Shown piece by piece: positions 1-8,735 of a DNA stretch of 64,000 bases; positions within the stretch are counted from its first letter, which is position 1, and every line of letters begins with the position of its first letter. The stretch is from Segatella copri. GTDB taxonomy: Bacteria > Bacteroidota > Bacteroidia > Bacteroidales > Bacteroidaceae. Where the stretch lies: NCBI RefSeq assembly GCF_026015625.1, contig NZ_JAPDVG010000001.1:1488001-1552000 (forward strand). The letters are read 5' to 3'. The translations under genes were made by a program, and so were the position numbers. The notes beneath the pieces are model-generated. The model was not told where the DNA came from and ran no database searches. It saw nothing but the letters and a program-made list of their open reading frames with translations.

Positions 1-472
1 GCATTTTCAATCCGTATGGAATGCGGTCGTAGAAGACTATCGCCATACCATCTGCTGCCAACTGCTGATACATTTCTATGTTCTTGCGGTAGCTGCAGAG
101 GCTCACAATCAGACCATCTACCATAAACTGCTCCATCATCTTCAGGTTCTCCAACTCCCGCTCCGGTTTCTCATCGCTCTCGGCAATCATCACCTTCTGG
201 TTCTTTTTGTAGAGCACGTCCTGAATACCATTAATCACCTGCGAAGCATAAGGGGTATGCATCTCCGGCACGATGACACCAATGGTGTTCGTACGCCCCA
301 TCTTCAGGTTCATCGCCACCGGATTGCGCTTGTAGCCGAGTCGTTTTGCCTCTTCCACCACCATCTCGCGCGTCTCCTTGCGAATGTTCTTGTCATCCGT
401 CAACGCTCTGGAAACAGTGGAGACCGAGATGCAGAGAGAACGGGCTATATCCTTAATTGTAACATGTTTCAT
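1..472 (-). CDS. LacI-family transcriptional regulator, C-terminus off window
   Basis: This is the N-terminal 157 codons of a LacI/GalR repressor, cut by the left window edge. The protein opens MKHVTIKDIARSLCISVST, a classic LacI helix-turn-helix with the hinge region following. The periplasmic-binding-like effector domain then begins (TIGVIVPEM, MVDGLIVSL). Such proteins bind a sugar or sugar phosphate and release an operator. Its target is probably a sugar gene set left of the window, which cannot be seen. It is a paralogue of the regulator at 2362-3369, with the same motif order and similar sequence. A -7 box in the minus direction lies at 521-528. Confidence 0.93.
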   Translation of the reverse strand, partial: MKHVTIKDIARSLCISVSTVSRALTDDKNIRKETREMVVEEAKRLGYKRNPVAMNLKMGRTNTIGVIVPEMHTPYASQVINGIQDVLYKKNQKVMIAESDEKPERELENLKMMEQFMVDGLIVSLCSYRKNIEMYQQLAADGMAIVFYDRIPYGLKM

Positions 473-520
473 AATGATGTTTTTTATTAAAAAATCGTTC
501 GTCTTTTGAAGTTGTCGATG

Positions 521-528
521 CAAATATA
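521..528 (-). promoter_or_regulatory. -7 box (TATATTTG) for the left LacI gene
   Basis: Read on the minus strand this is TATATTTG, matching the Bacteroidota -7 consensus TAnnTTTG, about 50 bases before the LacI start at 472. The rest of the 328-base gap 473-800 holds this promoter, the ndh promoter and no convincing gene. The short open frames there look like chance. Confidence 0.6.
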
Positions 529-697
529 CAACTTTTCCTTTAAACCGACAACATTTCTCGAAAAAATGCTCATAAAAATGCTATCTGAATATTACATTTT
601 ACAAGTTCATCTTACTAAATCTAAAATGAGAACGATTGCAACAAGCTTCAATCCCATATTTCTACCCATCTTCCTTTGCCTCCTCATTAAAAAGTTG

Positions 698-705
698 TAC
701 CTTTG
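698..705 (+). promoter_or_regulatory. -7 box (TACCTTTG) for ndh
   Basis: TACCTTTG fits TAnnTTTG and lies about 95 bases before the ndh start. The leader between them carries a 13-base direct repeat, GAATTTTCAGCAA, at 711-723 and 753-765, of unknown meaning. Confidence 0.65.
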
Positions 706-800
706 CAGTCGAATTTTCAGCAAGAACCAGGCATTACGCCTTATAGAGAACAGAATTTTCAGCAAATATATGTAATTAATATGTAAAAACAGCAGTAGTT

Positions 801-2213
801 ATGAGCATTAATATCAAGAGAAATCAGTTGAAGAGAGTAGTTATCGTAGGTGGCGGACTCGGTGGTCTTCGTTTGGCAGAAGACCTCTGCAATTCAAACC
901 TGCAGGTGGTGTTGATCGATAAGAACAATTTCCATCAGTTCCCTCCGCTTATCTATCAGATAGCTTCGGCAGGTATCGACCCAAGTTCCATCTCCTTCCC
1001 TTTCCGCCAGATTTTCCGCAAGCGCAAGAACTTCTACTTCCGCATGGCAGAAGCGAGAGCCGTATTCCCAGACAAGAAGATTCTGCAGACTTCCATCGGT
1101 AAGATTGAGTACGATTACCTGGTGTTCGCAGCAGGAACCACTACCAATTTCTATGGCAATGCCAACATCGAGAAGTGGGCGATTCCGATGAAGACCGTTT
1201 CAGAGGCAATGGGATTGCGCAACGCTGTGCTGAGTAACCTGGAACGTGCATTGACCTGTGCCACAGAAGAGGAGCGACAGGAACTCCTGAACGTGGTCAT
1301 TGTGGGCGGTGGTGCCACAGGTGTGGAGATAGCCGGAGCCCTCTCTGAAATGAAGCACTACGTGATTCCTTATGATTATCCTGATATGGACTCATCTCTG
1401 ATGCACATCTATCTTCTGGAAGCGGGCGACAGACTGCTCGCCGGAATGTCACAGGACTCTTCTAAGAAAGCATACGAATTCCTTACCAGTATGGGTGTGG
1501 ATGTACAGTTTGGCAAAATGGTAACCGACTACAAGGACCACAAGGTTCTGATGAAGGACGGTCAGGAGATTCCTACCCGCACCTTCCTCTGGGTATCAGG
1601 TGTAAAGGCACAGCCTATCACAGGTATCGATGGCGACCATCTAGACCGTGGTTTCCGAATCGTAGTAGATGAATTCAACCGCATCCCTGGCATGGACGGT
1701 CTCTTCGCTATCGGCGACCAGTGTATCCAGACCACAGACCCAGCTTATCCTAGCGGTCATCCACAGTTGGCACAGGTAGCCATTCAGCAGGCAGCACTCC
1801 TGGCTAAGAATATCCAGAAGATTGCGAAGGCAGATGAGGAGAATGAGAAGCATCCTGGTTCTTCAGCCCAAAACATCGACCAGCAGCTCAAGCCATTCCG
1901 CTACAAGAACCTGGGTTCTATGGCTACCATCGGAAGACACAAGGCTGTAGTAGAGCTTGGCAAGTTCCACAGCCAAGGCTTCTTTGCCTGGGTATTGTGG
2001 CTGGTAGTTCACCTCCGCTCCATCCTCGGCGTAAAGAACAAGGTAATGGTATTGCTCAACTGGCTCTGGAAGTACGTAAGCTATAACGATTCCATCCGAA
2101 TGATTACCTACGCCACCAAACCAAAAGAGGTGCGCGATCGATTGAAGCGTGAACAGACCACTCATCTCGGCACCGATTTGCTGGAGAATGAAGAAGAGGA
2201 AGAGGAAGCTTAA
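801..2213 (+). CDS. ndh: Type II NADH:quinone oxidoreductase (NDH-2)
   Basis: A 470-residue flavoprotein expected to pass electrons from NADH to quinone at the inner face of the membrane without pumping protons. An FAD-binding Rossmann motif GGGLGGL is near residue 17. A second dinucleotide motif, VVIVGGGATGVEIAGAL, is near residue 165, as in pyridine-nucleotide disulfide oxidoreductases. FAIGDQC near residue 305 is the second FAD-contacting segment. The C-terminal part around residues 395-435 is hydrophobic and aromatic (WVLWLVVHLRSI) and probably anchors the protein, as in NDH-2. It ends in a Glu-rich tail. It stands alone between two LacI genes and ends at a strong bidirectional terminator. 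A related NAD(P)/FAD oxidoreductase with another acceptor is possible but less likely. Confidence 0.9.
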   Translation: MSINIKRNQLKRVVIVGGGLGGLRLAEDLCNSNLQVVLIDKNNFHQFPPLIYQIASAGIDPSSISFPFRQIFRKRKNFYFRMAEARAVFPDKKILQTSIGKIEYDYLVFAAGTTTNFYGNANIEKWAIPMKTVSEAMGLRNAVLSNLERALTCATEEERQELLNVVIVGGGATGVEIAGALSEMKHYVIPYDYPDMDSSLMHIYLLEAGDRLLAGMSQDSSKKAYEFLTSMGVDVQFGKMVTDYKDHKVLMKDGQEIPTRTFLWVSGVKAQPITGIDGDHLDRGFRIVVDEFNRIPGMDGLFAIGDQCIQTTDPAYPSGHPQLAQVAIQQAALLAKNIQKIAKADEENEKHPGSSAQNIDQQLKPFRYKNLGSMATIGRHKAVVELGKFHSQGFFAWVLWLVVHLRSILGVKNKVMVLLNWLWKYVSYNDSIRMITYATKPKEVRDRLKREQTTHLGTDLLENEEEEEEA

Positions 2214-2260
2214 GATAAGGAGATAGATTAAGTTTAAATGCTTAAGATAAAGAAATAGAA

Positions 2261-2300
2261 AACGGGTGTATCATTCAATAATATAGATGATACACCCGTT
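2261..2300. terminator. Bidirectional terminator between ndh and lacI
   Basis: A perfect 14-bp stem (2261-2274 with 2287-2300, loop 12) begins with AACGGGTGTATCAT and is followed by T-rich sequence. It separates two convergent genes and can serve both strands. Confidence 0.85.
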
Positions 2301-2361
2301 TCTTTTATACTGTCTTCCAAAACAGTTTCTTTTATGCAGGTTCCAGAAGCCGATACCTTTA

Positions 2362-3369
2362 TTAAGTAGATTCCCTTATCACAGTTTCACCTCTCAATGC
2401 AATTTCCTCTATCCTTCTATAACCATCGGCAATATGCTCCAGCAGCAGTCGGCAACTTTCCTGCGCCATTTTCTCAATAGGCTGCTCCACTACCGTCAAC
2501 TGAGGATGAACCAAAGTAGCCAGAGCTGTGCCAGACATGCAGCAAAGCGCCACATCCTCCGGAATGCGCAAGCCACGCTTCTGGATAGCACTCTTGGCTC
2601 CCAACACAGCAGTCTCCGTAAAGCCAAATACCGCATCAAAGGGCACATTCTTCTCCAGGAAACGCTCCATCACCCAACTACCCTCTTCAGCCGACAAGGC
2701 TGGCGACAAGACATCTTGCGCCTGATACTCTATATGAAACTTTTCCAGCGCATCCCGATAGCCCCTCAATCGTTCATAGCTGTTTCGGATATAAGCAGGT
2801 CCCGGGATATGAATAATATGCTTATACCCCTTGCGCAACAAAGTCTCCACCATGAAAAACGACATGATGTAATCGTCCATGTGCACCTGTGAAGCCTTTA
2901 CCTTCTCCACCGTTCTATCGAAAAACACAATGGGAATGCCCCTTTCTATCACCTTATTATATAGGTCCACATTATGCTCCTTATCGCATGCACTCATCAG
3001 GATGCCATCCACACGCAGCTGCTCCATCATCAGAATGTTCTCTCTCTCCTGCTCAGGATTCTCGTTAGAGATGGCAATCATTACCTTATACCCCTGCTTG
3101 CGCAAGATGGCTTGAGCATCATTGATAAAGGTCATATAGAACGTTGTTACGATTTCGGGGATGATGATGCCGATGTTATGAGTACTCTGCTGGCGAAAGT
3201 TCACAGCCAGTTCGTTGCGATGATAGCCCATCCGCTCGGCAGTTGCCAATATCTTCTGCAAGGTTTCCGTCTTCACATTACCCGTATCTCCCGAAAGAGC
3301 ACGTGAAACGGTGGACTTGGAAATCCCCAGTTCCCTTGCAATATCCATGATGGTTACATATTTTGCCAT
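2362..3369 (-). CDS. LacI-family repressor of the adjacent polyol/fructose operon
   Basis: A full-length LacI/GalR regulator of 335 residues. The helix-turn-helix is at residues 5-30 (YVTIMDIARELGISKSTVSR), followed by the hinge and then a type I periplasmic-binding-like effector domain (NIGIIIPEIV, RVDGILMSACD, GIPIVFFDRTV). It is divergent from the transporter-dehydrogenase-fructokinase genes. The shared 280-base spacer holds three operator-like sites at 3454-3496, so it most likely represses that operon and is released by a sugar or polyol intermediate. Its own -7 box reads TATCTTTG on the minus strand at 3401-3408. The inducer is not known. Confidence 0.94.
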   Translation of the reverse strand: MAKYVTIMDIARELGISKSTVSRALSGDTGNVKTETLQKILATAERMGYHRNELAVNFRQQSTHNIGIIIPEIVTTFYMTFINDAQAILRKQGYKVMIAISNENPEQERENILMMEQLRVDGILMSACDKEHNVDLYNKVIERGIPIVFFDRTVEKVKASQVHMDDYIMSFFMVETLLRKGYKHIIHIPGPAYIRNSYERLRGYRDALEKFHIEYQAQDVLSPALSAEEGSWVMERFLEKNVPFDAVFGFTETAVLGAKSAIQKRGLRIPEDVALCCMSGTALATLVHPQLTVVEQPIEKMAQESCRLLLEHIADGYRRIEEIALRGETVIREST

Positions 3370-3453
3370 ATCTCTTTTTCTTTCTTGTTAAATGTGCCCG
3401 CAAAGATACTTATTTTCTATGAAAGCAACAACAAAAAACTGAGAAATCTTTTT

Positions 3454-3496
3454 GGGAACGGTTGCGGAAAATGGGAACGGTTGCGGGAACGGTTGC
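3454..3496. promoter_or_regulatory. Triplet of LacI-type operator sites before the transporter
   Basis: Three copies of GGGAACGGTTGC start at 3454, 3473 and 3485, so the spacings are 19 and 12 bases. The core AACGnTTGC resembles the CG-centred operators bound by LacI proteins. The sites lie just upstream of the -33/-7 promoter at 3519-3549. A second triplet with the same 19/12 geometry precedes the fructokinase. Confidence 0.7.
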
Positions 3497-3518
3497 GAAA
3501 AAAGAATCGTTTTTTTTC

Positions 3519-3549
3519 TTGTTTCTTCTGCAAAATCGTTCTATCTTTG
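3519..3549 (+). promoter_or_regulatory. Operon promoter (-33 TTG, -7 TATCTTTG)
   Basis: TTG at 3519-3521 and TATCTTTG at 3542-3549 are separated by 20 bases, the expected Bacteroidota spacing. Transcription would start near 3556, about 95 bases before the transporter start. The triplet operator lies just upstream. Confidence 0.7.
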
Positions 3550-3649
3550 CAGCGTGAAAAGGAAAAACGATTTCTCAAATCGCTCTATTCCTACACAAAA
3601 CAAAGAATAAACAACATTAAGTATCACAATCAAACCTAAAAAAAGAAAT

Positions 3650-5044
3650 ATGGAACAAGATTCTAAATTTCAAGCGAACACTTCGCTAGAGAACAATTCA
3701 CAGGGAAAGGTTCCCTTCATCAGTAAGCTCGCCTACGGCATGGGCGATGTGGGCTGCAACTTCAGTTGGATGTTCGTGGGCAATTTCCTCATGATTTTCT
3801 ACACCGATGTGTTCGGAATCAGCATGAGTGCCGTAGCAACCCTGATGCTTGTTTCCCGATTCTGGGACGCCATCAACGACCCCATCATCGGCACACTTAC
3901 CGACAAGACCCACACCCGATGGGGACGATTCCGCCCATGGCTGCTCTTCGGAGCTCCTATCACGGCACTGGTACTGATACTCACCTTCTGGGCACATCCG
4001 GAATGGAGCCAGACCGCCAAGATTATCTATATGGCAGTAACCTACTGCATCCTGGTACTGGGATATACCTGCGTGAACCTGCCTTACGGCACACTCTGCG
4101 GAGCCATGACGCAAGACATCGATGAGAGAGCCAAGCTCAACACCAGCCGTTCGGTGAGCGCCATGATGGCCATCGGAGTAATCAACATCGTAACCGTTCC
4201 GCTCATCAGCTGGTTTGGCGCAGGCGATACCAAATATGGTTATCTGGCTGTGGCTGTACTCTACGGCATCATCTTCGCTGCCTGCCATCTGTTCTGCTTC
4301 CACAAGACCAAGGAAGTGGTAGAAGTTCCTGTGGGACAGAAGCTCCCTCTAAAGGTGCAGCTTCGCTCCGTGATGAAGAACAAGCCCTATCTGCTCGCCC
4401 TCTTAGGACAGTTGCTCTTCGGTTTCATCCACTACGGACGCAACGCCGACATGCTCTACTATTTCACTTATGTGGAAGGTTCAGCAACACTCTTCTCCTA
4501 CTATTCCATGGCCATCATCGTGCCAAGCATCATAGGTGCAGCCTGCTTCCCTCTGGTATTCAGAAAAACGGGCAACAAGGGTTTCACGGCAGCCATCTTC
4601 GCTTTCCTCACCGGTATTACGATGATAGGTCTGTACTTCTTCAGCCCTAACGGCAGCGCCATCATGTTCTATCTGTTCTCAGCTTTGTCGTGGTTCTTCT
4701 TCTCAGGCTTCAATACAGCCATCTATGCCATCATCCCCGACTGTGTGGAGTATGGCGAGTGGAAGACGGGCATCAGAAACGACGGATTCCAATACGCCTT
4801 CATCTCGCTGGGCAACAAGATAGGAATGGCACTCGGCACATCGCTTCTCGCCATTGCCCTGGGCAGTGCAGGATATGTAAGCAACGCTGTGCAGAATCCA
4901 GAAGTATTGAACATCATGCACCACGCCTTCAGCACCATTCCGGGAGTCTTGTGGATCGTCACCGCAGGATGCCTCTGCTTCTACAAGCTCAACAAGAAGC
5001 AATACAAGCAGATCATGACCGATCTGGAGAATAAGAAGAAATAA
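3650..5044 (+). CDS. GPH-family (MelB-like) sugar:cation symporter
   Basis: A 464-residue inner-membrane transporter with about twelve hydrophobic helices. The glycoside-pentoside-hexuronide signature is clear near residues 75-100: DAINDPIIGTLTDKTHTRWG followed by RFRPW. A short polar tail at each end is cytoplasmic. It probably brings in a polyol or sugar with a cation. The next genes oxidise and phosphorylate the substrate, so a hexitol such as sorbitol or mannitol, or fructose itself, is a reasonable inference. It is the first gene of the set and is controlled from the promoter at 3519-3549. The exact substrate cannot be read from sequence. Confidence 0.9.
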   Translation: MEQDSKFQANTSLENNSQGKVPFISKLAYGMGDVGCNFSWMFVGNFLMIFYTDVFGISMSAVATLMLVSRFWDAINDPIIGTLTDKTHTRWGRFRPWLLFGAPITALVLILTFWAHPEWSQTAKIIYMAVTYCILVLGYTCVNLPYGTLCGAMTQDIDERAKLNTSRSVSAMMAIGVINIVTVPLISWFGAGDTKYGYLAVAVLYGIIFAACHLFCFHKTKEVVEVPVGQKLPLKVQLRSVMKNKPYLLALLGQLLFGFIHYGRNADMLYYFTYVEGSATLFSYYSMAIIVPSIIGAACFPLVFRKTGNKGFTAAIFAFLTGITMIGLYFFSPNGSAIMFYLFSALSWFFFSGFNTAIYAIIPDCVEYGEWKTGIRNDGFQYAFISLGNKIGMALGTSLLAIALGSAGYVSNAVQNPEVLNIMHHAFSTIPGVLWIVTAGCLCFYKLNKKQYKQIMTDLENKKK

Positions 5045-5049
5045 AAAAG

Positions 5050-5070
5050 AGCCCACTTAAAAAGTGGGTT
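5050..5070 (+). terminator. Intercistronic hairpin after the transporter gene
   Basis: AGCCCACTT (5050-5058) pairs with AAGTGGGTT (5062-5070) around a short loop, five bases after the stop codon. The following sequence is A-rich rather than a run of T, so it is more likely an attenuator or an mRNA-stabilising or processing site than a full terminator. Confidence 0.5.
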
Positions 5071-5146
5071 CAGAAAAGAATACAAAGATAAAACGGGATC
5101 TTTCATCCCACCAACATAACAATAACAATTTCAAAACATTATAATT

Positions 5147-6196
5147 ATGAGACAGGCAATATTGGTAGAACCAAAGCATATCGAATTCAAGGAAGTAGCA
5201 GAACCAAAGGCAGCAGACTTAACTGCTCATCAGGTTCTCGTCAACATCAAGCGCATCGGCATCTGCGGTAGCGAGATTCACTCTTACCACGGTCTTCACC
5301 CAGCCACCTTCTACCCAGTGGTTCAGGGACATGAGTACTCAGGAGTGGTTATGGCTGTAGGCAGCGAAGTTACCGTCTGCAAGCCTGGCGACCACATCAC
5401 CGCTCGCCCACAGTTGGTTTGCGGCAAGTGCAACCCTTGCAAGCGCGGACAGTATAATGTTTGTGAGCACCTGCGTGTTCAGGCTTTCCAGGCAGATGGT
5501 GCAGCACAGGATTTCTTTGTAGTAGATGACGACCGCGTGGCTAAGTTGCCAGAAGGCATGAGCCTTGACTACGGTGCCATGATTGAGCCTTCAGCCGTTG
5601 GTGCCCATGCCAGCAACCGCACCGATGTGAAGGGTAAGAATGTAGTTGTGAGCGGTGCAGGAACCATCGGCAACCTCATAGCCCAGTTCTGCATTGCTCG
5701 TGGCGCCAAGAATGTACTCATTACCGATGTAAGCGACCTCCGCCTGGCTAAGGCTCGCGAATGCGGCATCAAGCACACCCTCAACATCACCAAGAAGACC
5801 TTGAAGGAGGCAGCCCAGGAACTTTTCGGTGAGGAAGGCTATCAGGTAGGTTTCGAGGTAGCAGGTGTAGAAGTTTCCATCCGTTCGCTGATGGAGACCA
5901 TCGAGAAAGGTAGCGACATCGTGGTTGTGGCAGTCTTTGCCAAGGACCCAGCCCTCAGCATGTTCTATCTGGGCGAGCATGAGTTGAGACTCATCGGTTC
6001 AATGATGTATCGCCACGAAGATTATCTCACAGCCATCGATTACGTAAGCAAGGGCATCGTCAACCTCAAACCACTCGTAAGCAACCGCTTCGCCTTCGAA
6101 GAATACGATGATGCCTACAAGTTTATCGACACTCATCGCGAAACCAGCATGAAGGTTCTCATCGATTTCGAACAGAAACCTGGAGAGAAGAAGTAA
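5147..6196 (+). CDS. Zinc-dependent medium-chain (polyol/sorbitol-type) dehydrogenase
   Basis: A 349-residue MDR-superfamily alcohol dehydrogenase. Catalytic zinc ligands appear in CGSEIHSYHG and GHEYSG. The structural-zinc cysteine cluster is CGKCNPCKRGQYNVCE near residues 97-112. The nucleotide-binding motif is GAGTIGN near residue 175. The family includes sorbitol/L-iditol and threonine dehydrogenases. It sits between a sugar symporter and a fructokinase, which favours oxidation of a hexitol to fructose with NAD. It follows the transporter by about 100 bases and shares its promoter. Threonine or another polyol as substrate cannot be excluded. Confidence 0.88.
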   Translation: MRQAILVEPKHIEFKEVAEPKAADLTAHQVLVNIKRIGICGSEIHSYHGLHPATFYPVVQGHEYSGVVMAVGSEVTVCKPGDHITARPQLVCGKCNPCKRGQYNVCEHLRVQAFQADGAAQDFFVVDDDRVAKLPEGMSLDYGAMIEPSAVGAHASNRTDVKGKNVVVSGAGTIGNLIAQFCIARGAKNVLITDVSDLRLAKARECGIKHTLNITKKTLKEAAQELFGEEGYQVGFEVAGVEVSIRSLMETIEKGSDIVVVAVFAKDPALSMFYLGEHELRLIGSMMYRHEDYLTAIDYVSKGIVNLKPLVSNRFAFEEYDDAYKFIDTHRETSMKVLIDFEQKPGEKK

Positions 6197-6222
6197 AGAG
6201 ATAGAAGAGAAGAAACATACTG

Positions 6223-6265
6223 CAAACGATTGCAGAAATTGGAAACGATTGCGGGAACGTTTGCA
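6223..6265. promoter_or_regulatory. Second triplet of LacI-type operator sites, before the fructokinase
   Basis: Three sites (CAAACGATTGCA, GAAACGATTGCG, GGAACGTTTGCA) have AACG cores at 6225, 6244 and 6256. The spacings of 19 and 12 bases are identical to the triplet at 3454-3496. The first site extends to the near-palindrome TGCAAACGATTGCA. They precede the kinase promoter at 6286-6317. Confidence 0.7.
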
Positions 6266-6285
6266 GAAAGTTTAGATGATTTTTC

Positions 6286-6317
6286 TTTGTGAAGGTAGCT
6301 GAAAAATGCTACCTTTG
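6286..6317 (+). promoter_or_regulatory. Fructokinase promoter (-33 TTTG, -7 TACCTTTG)
   Basis: TTTG at 6286-6289 and TACCTTTG at 6310-6317 are 20 bases apart. Because transcription would start near 6324, the in-frame ATG at 6306 lies inside the promoter and cannot be the kinase start. Confidence 0.7.
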
Positions 6318-6359
6318 CAACAGAAATCAAGTAACATCTCTAACATTCTTAAAGTAAAA

Positions 6360-7250
6360 ATGACAATGGAAAAGAAACAATCAGTGATAGGTATCGGCGA
6401 GGCACTCTTCGATGTGCTTCCTGAAGGAAAGAAGCTAGGTGGCGCTCCAGCCAACTTTGCTTACCATGTTTCGCAGTTCGGACTCAATAGCTGTGCGGTC
6501 AGCGCAATGGGCGATGATGAGTTGGGCAAGGAACTGGAGAAGGAACTCAACGATCACCATCTCAACTATCAGATAGACAAGGTAGCCTACCCTACAGGCA
6601 CCGTCCAGGTTTCACTCGATGCCAACGGCATTCCTTGCTACGACATCAAGGAGGGAGCAGCCTGGGACAACATCCCTTACACCCCAGCCCTAGAAGAATT
6701 GGCTAAGAATTGCACCGCAGCCTGCTTCGGTTCGCTGGCTCAGCGCAACGAGGTTTCTCGCAACACCATCTATCGCTTCCTCGATAACATGCCGAAGGAA
6801 GAAGGAATCCTCAAAATCTTCGATATCAATCTCCGTCAGGGATTCTATACCAAGGAAATTATCACCGAGAGCATCAAGCGATGCAACATCCTCAAGATCA
6901 ATGATGAGGAATTGATTACCATAAGCCGCATCTTCGGCTATCCGGGCATCGACCTGGAGAACAAATGCTGGCTCCTCTTGGGCAAGTACAATCTGAAGAT
7001 GCTCATTCTTACCTGCGGTGTAAACGGCAGTTATGTGTTCACCCCTGGCGAAGTTTCGTTTATCGAGACTCCGAAGGTGGAAGTGGCTGATACGGTGGGT
7101 GCCGGTGATTCATTCACAGGCGCATTCGTGGCAAGCATCTTGAAGGGTAAGAGCGTAAAGGAAGCTCATGAATTGGCAGTAAAGGTTTCGGCATTCGTCT
7201 GTACACAGAACGGAGCCATGCCGGTCTTGCCTAAGGAATTTACAAGATAA
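6360..7250 (+). CDS. PfkB-family fructokinase
   Basis: A cytoplasmic ribokinase-fold carbohydrate kinase of about 296 residues, expected to make fructose 6-phosphate from fructose and ATP. The start at 6360 (or 6366) is preferred over the open frame's ATG at 6306 because the latter is within the promoter. The first PfkB signature region is GGAPANFAYHVSQFG near residue 28. The catalytic signature near the C-terminus is DTVGAGDSFTGAFVA, with the Asp as base and the GAGD anion hole. It completes the inferred route symporter, polyol dehydrogenase, fructokinase. It has its own promoter and operator triplet, which suggests it can be induced apart from the two upstream genes. Confidence 0.9.
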   Translation: MTMEKKQSVIGIGEALFDVLPEGKKLGGAPANFAYHVSQFGLNSCAVSAMGDDELGKELEKELNDHHLNYQIDKVAYPTGTVQVSLDANGIPCYDIKEGAAWDNIPYTPALEELAKNCTAACFGSLAQRNEVSRNTIYRFLDNMPKEEGILKIFDINLRQGFYTKEIITESIKRCNILKINDEELITISRIFGYPGIDLENKCWLLLGKYNLKMLILTCGVNGSYVFTPGEVSFIETPKVEVADTVGAGDSFTGAFVASILKGKSVKEAHELAVKVSAFVCTQNGAMPVLPKEFTR

Positions 7251-7372
7251 GCCCTTATTTGCCCAAATTATATGCAAATTATAATTATCAGTAATATATG
7301 GTTTAAGTAATTAGTTAACGTTTATAAGGTTCATAGTTAATTAGGTTTATTAGTTTATTTTGTAGTAAAACC

Positions 7373-8107
7373 ATGAAAAGAATTGTAGTTATTGTTTTGA
7401 TGATGGCTGCTTGCCTGGGAAACGCTCAGGCACAGCTCCATCTGAAAGCCAACGTGCAGAACAATCATCTGTGGCGTGGCATGGAAGTTTCCGACGGCAT
7501 CGTCCTCCTCACCGACCTGAGCTATACGATGGCCAACGACCACGTTACCGTGGGACTTTGGGGAGGCTGCAACTCGGAAGGCTCCTACAAGGAGTTTAAT
7601 CATTATCTGAATCTGAAGGCTGGCGGTTGGGGATTCGCCCTGTGGGACACCTACAACTTCTCCCCTGGCGCCACCTATAATAATAAGGAATACTGGAACT
7701 ACTCTGCCCATACCACGGGCCGATTTCTCGATGCTACATTAAGCTACCGGTTTCGGGACGAGAAGTTTCCACTGCTCCTGAGCTGGTCAACGGTAGTCTT
7801 CGGACGCGACCGCAACAGCGACAATACGAAGCAGAAATATTCCACCTTCACCTATGCGGAATACCCTATCTACCAGAAGGATGGCTGGAAGGTTGATGCA
7901 GGAGTAGGTGGAGCCTTCGCCCTGAACAGAGCTGGCGAGGATGCTCACTTCTTCGGAACCACGGCAGGCATAGTTCACGTATCGCTGCAAGCCACCCACG
8001 ACCTCAAGCTCGGCAACTACACCGTTCCGGTTTACGCCAAGGGCATGTGGAATCCGCAGAGCAACCAGAGTTATTTCCAGATTGGAGCAGAAATCATCCG
8101 CTTCTAA
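7373..8107 (+). CDS. Exported protein, probably an outer-membrane beta-barrel
   Basis: A 244-residue protein of uncertain family. A signal peptide is visible (MKRIVVIVLMMAACLGNAQA, cleavage before QLHL). The mature part has alternating aromatic and polar stretches such as NHLWRGMEVSDG, TVGLWGGCN and GWGFALWDTY. It ends in a strand finishing with Phe (FQIGAEIIRF), typical of outer-membrane barrels. The WRG segment resembles small TorF-like putative porins. It follows the kinase gene by 122 bases in the same direction and may belong to the sugar locus as an outer-membrane channel. That link is inference. Confidence 0.6.
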   Translation: MKRIVVIVLMMAACLGNAQAQLHLKANVQNNHLWRGMEVSDGIVLLTDLSYTMANDHVTVGLWGGCNSEGSYKEFNHYLNLKAGGWGFALWDTYNFSPGATYNNKEYWNYSAHTTGRFLDATLSYRFRDEKFPLLLSWSTVVFGRDRNSDNTKQKYSTFTYAEYPIYQKDGWKVDAGVGGAFALNRAGEDAHFFGTTAGIVHVSLQATHDLKLGNYTVPVYAKGMWNPQSNQSYFQIGAEIIRF

Positions 8108-8163
8108 ATCTTCAAGAAACACAGAAAGTTTTATCATAACAATCATCTAAACACAAATTCATT

Positions 8164-8553
8164 ATGAAGATTAAAGATTTTACAACAGGTGTGCAGCACA
8201 TTGGTATTCCTACCAACGACATCAACAAGACCATTGAGTTTTATCATGCCCTGGGCTTTGAGACAGCCCTCCGCACAGTAAACGGCACCGAGGAAGTAGC
8301 CTTCCTCCAGCTCCACAATCTCATCATCGAGACCTATCAGAACCATCAGGCAAAGATGGAATATGGAGCCATCGACCACATCGCCATCGATGTAAAGAAC
8401 ATAGACGATCTCTTCCTGGTAGTGAAGGAAGCCGGCACCTTCAAGATGCTGGATCAGCAGGTAAATGGTCTTCCTTTCTGGGAGAACGGCGTAAAGTTCT
8501 TCACCATTGAGGGTCCAAACAAGGAGAAAATCGAGTTCTGCGAGAAACTCTAA
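8164..8553 (+). CDS. VOC-superfamily protein (glyoxalase/dioxygenase fold)
   Basis: A 129-residue protein with paired beta-alpha-beta-beta-beta modules. The first is HIGIPTNDINKTIEFYHALGF near residue 12 onward. The second begins IDHIAIDVKNIDDLF. Metal ligands of the family would be the His of HIGIP, a central Glu (LIIETYQ), the His of IDHIAI and the C-terminal Glu (KIEFCEKL). The substrate cannot be told from sequence. It lies 56 bases after the barrel protein and ends before a strong terminator. Confidence 0.8.
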   Translation: MKIKDFTTGVQHIGIPTNDINKTIEFYHALGFETALRTVNGTEEVAFLQLHNLIIETYQNHQAKMEYGAIDHIAIDVKNIDDLFLVVKEAGTFKMLDQQVNGLPFWENGVKFFTIEGPNKEKIEFCEKL

Positions 8554-8625
8554 TCCGCAGCTGACTTTTAGATAAACACAGATTAGCATAGCAATACAAG
8601 AAAGAGAGAGAGAGAAAAAAATGAC

Positions 8626-8683
8626 GAAAGTCCAGCTTGGAGCCTTTCTGAGAGAGAGGCATCCGAGTTGGACTTTCTTTTTT
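8626..8683 (+). terminator. Terminator after the VOC gene
   Basis: GAAAGTCCA at 8626-8634 pairs with TGGACTTTC at 8669-8677, with further inner pairs (GCCT with AGGC), followed by a run of T. It closes the rightward transcription block. Confidence 0.8.
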
Positions 8684-8735
8684 CGTTTTCCTTGAGGAAT
8701 ATGATGCGTTTTCCCTAATTGATGTTTCAAGGATA

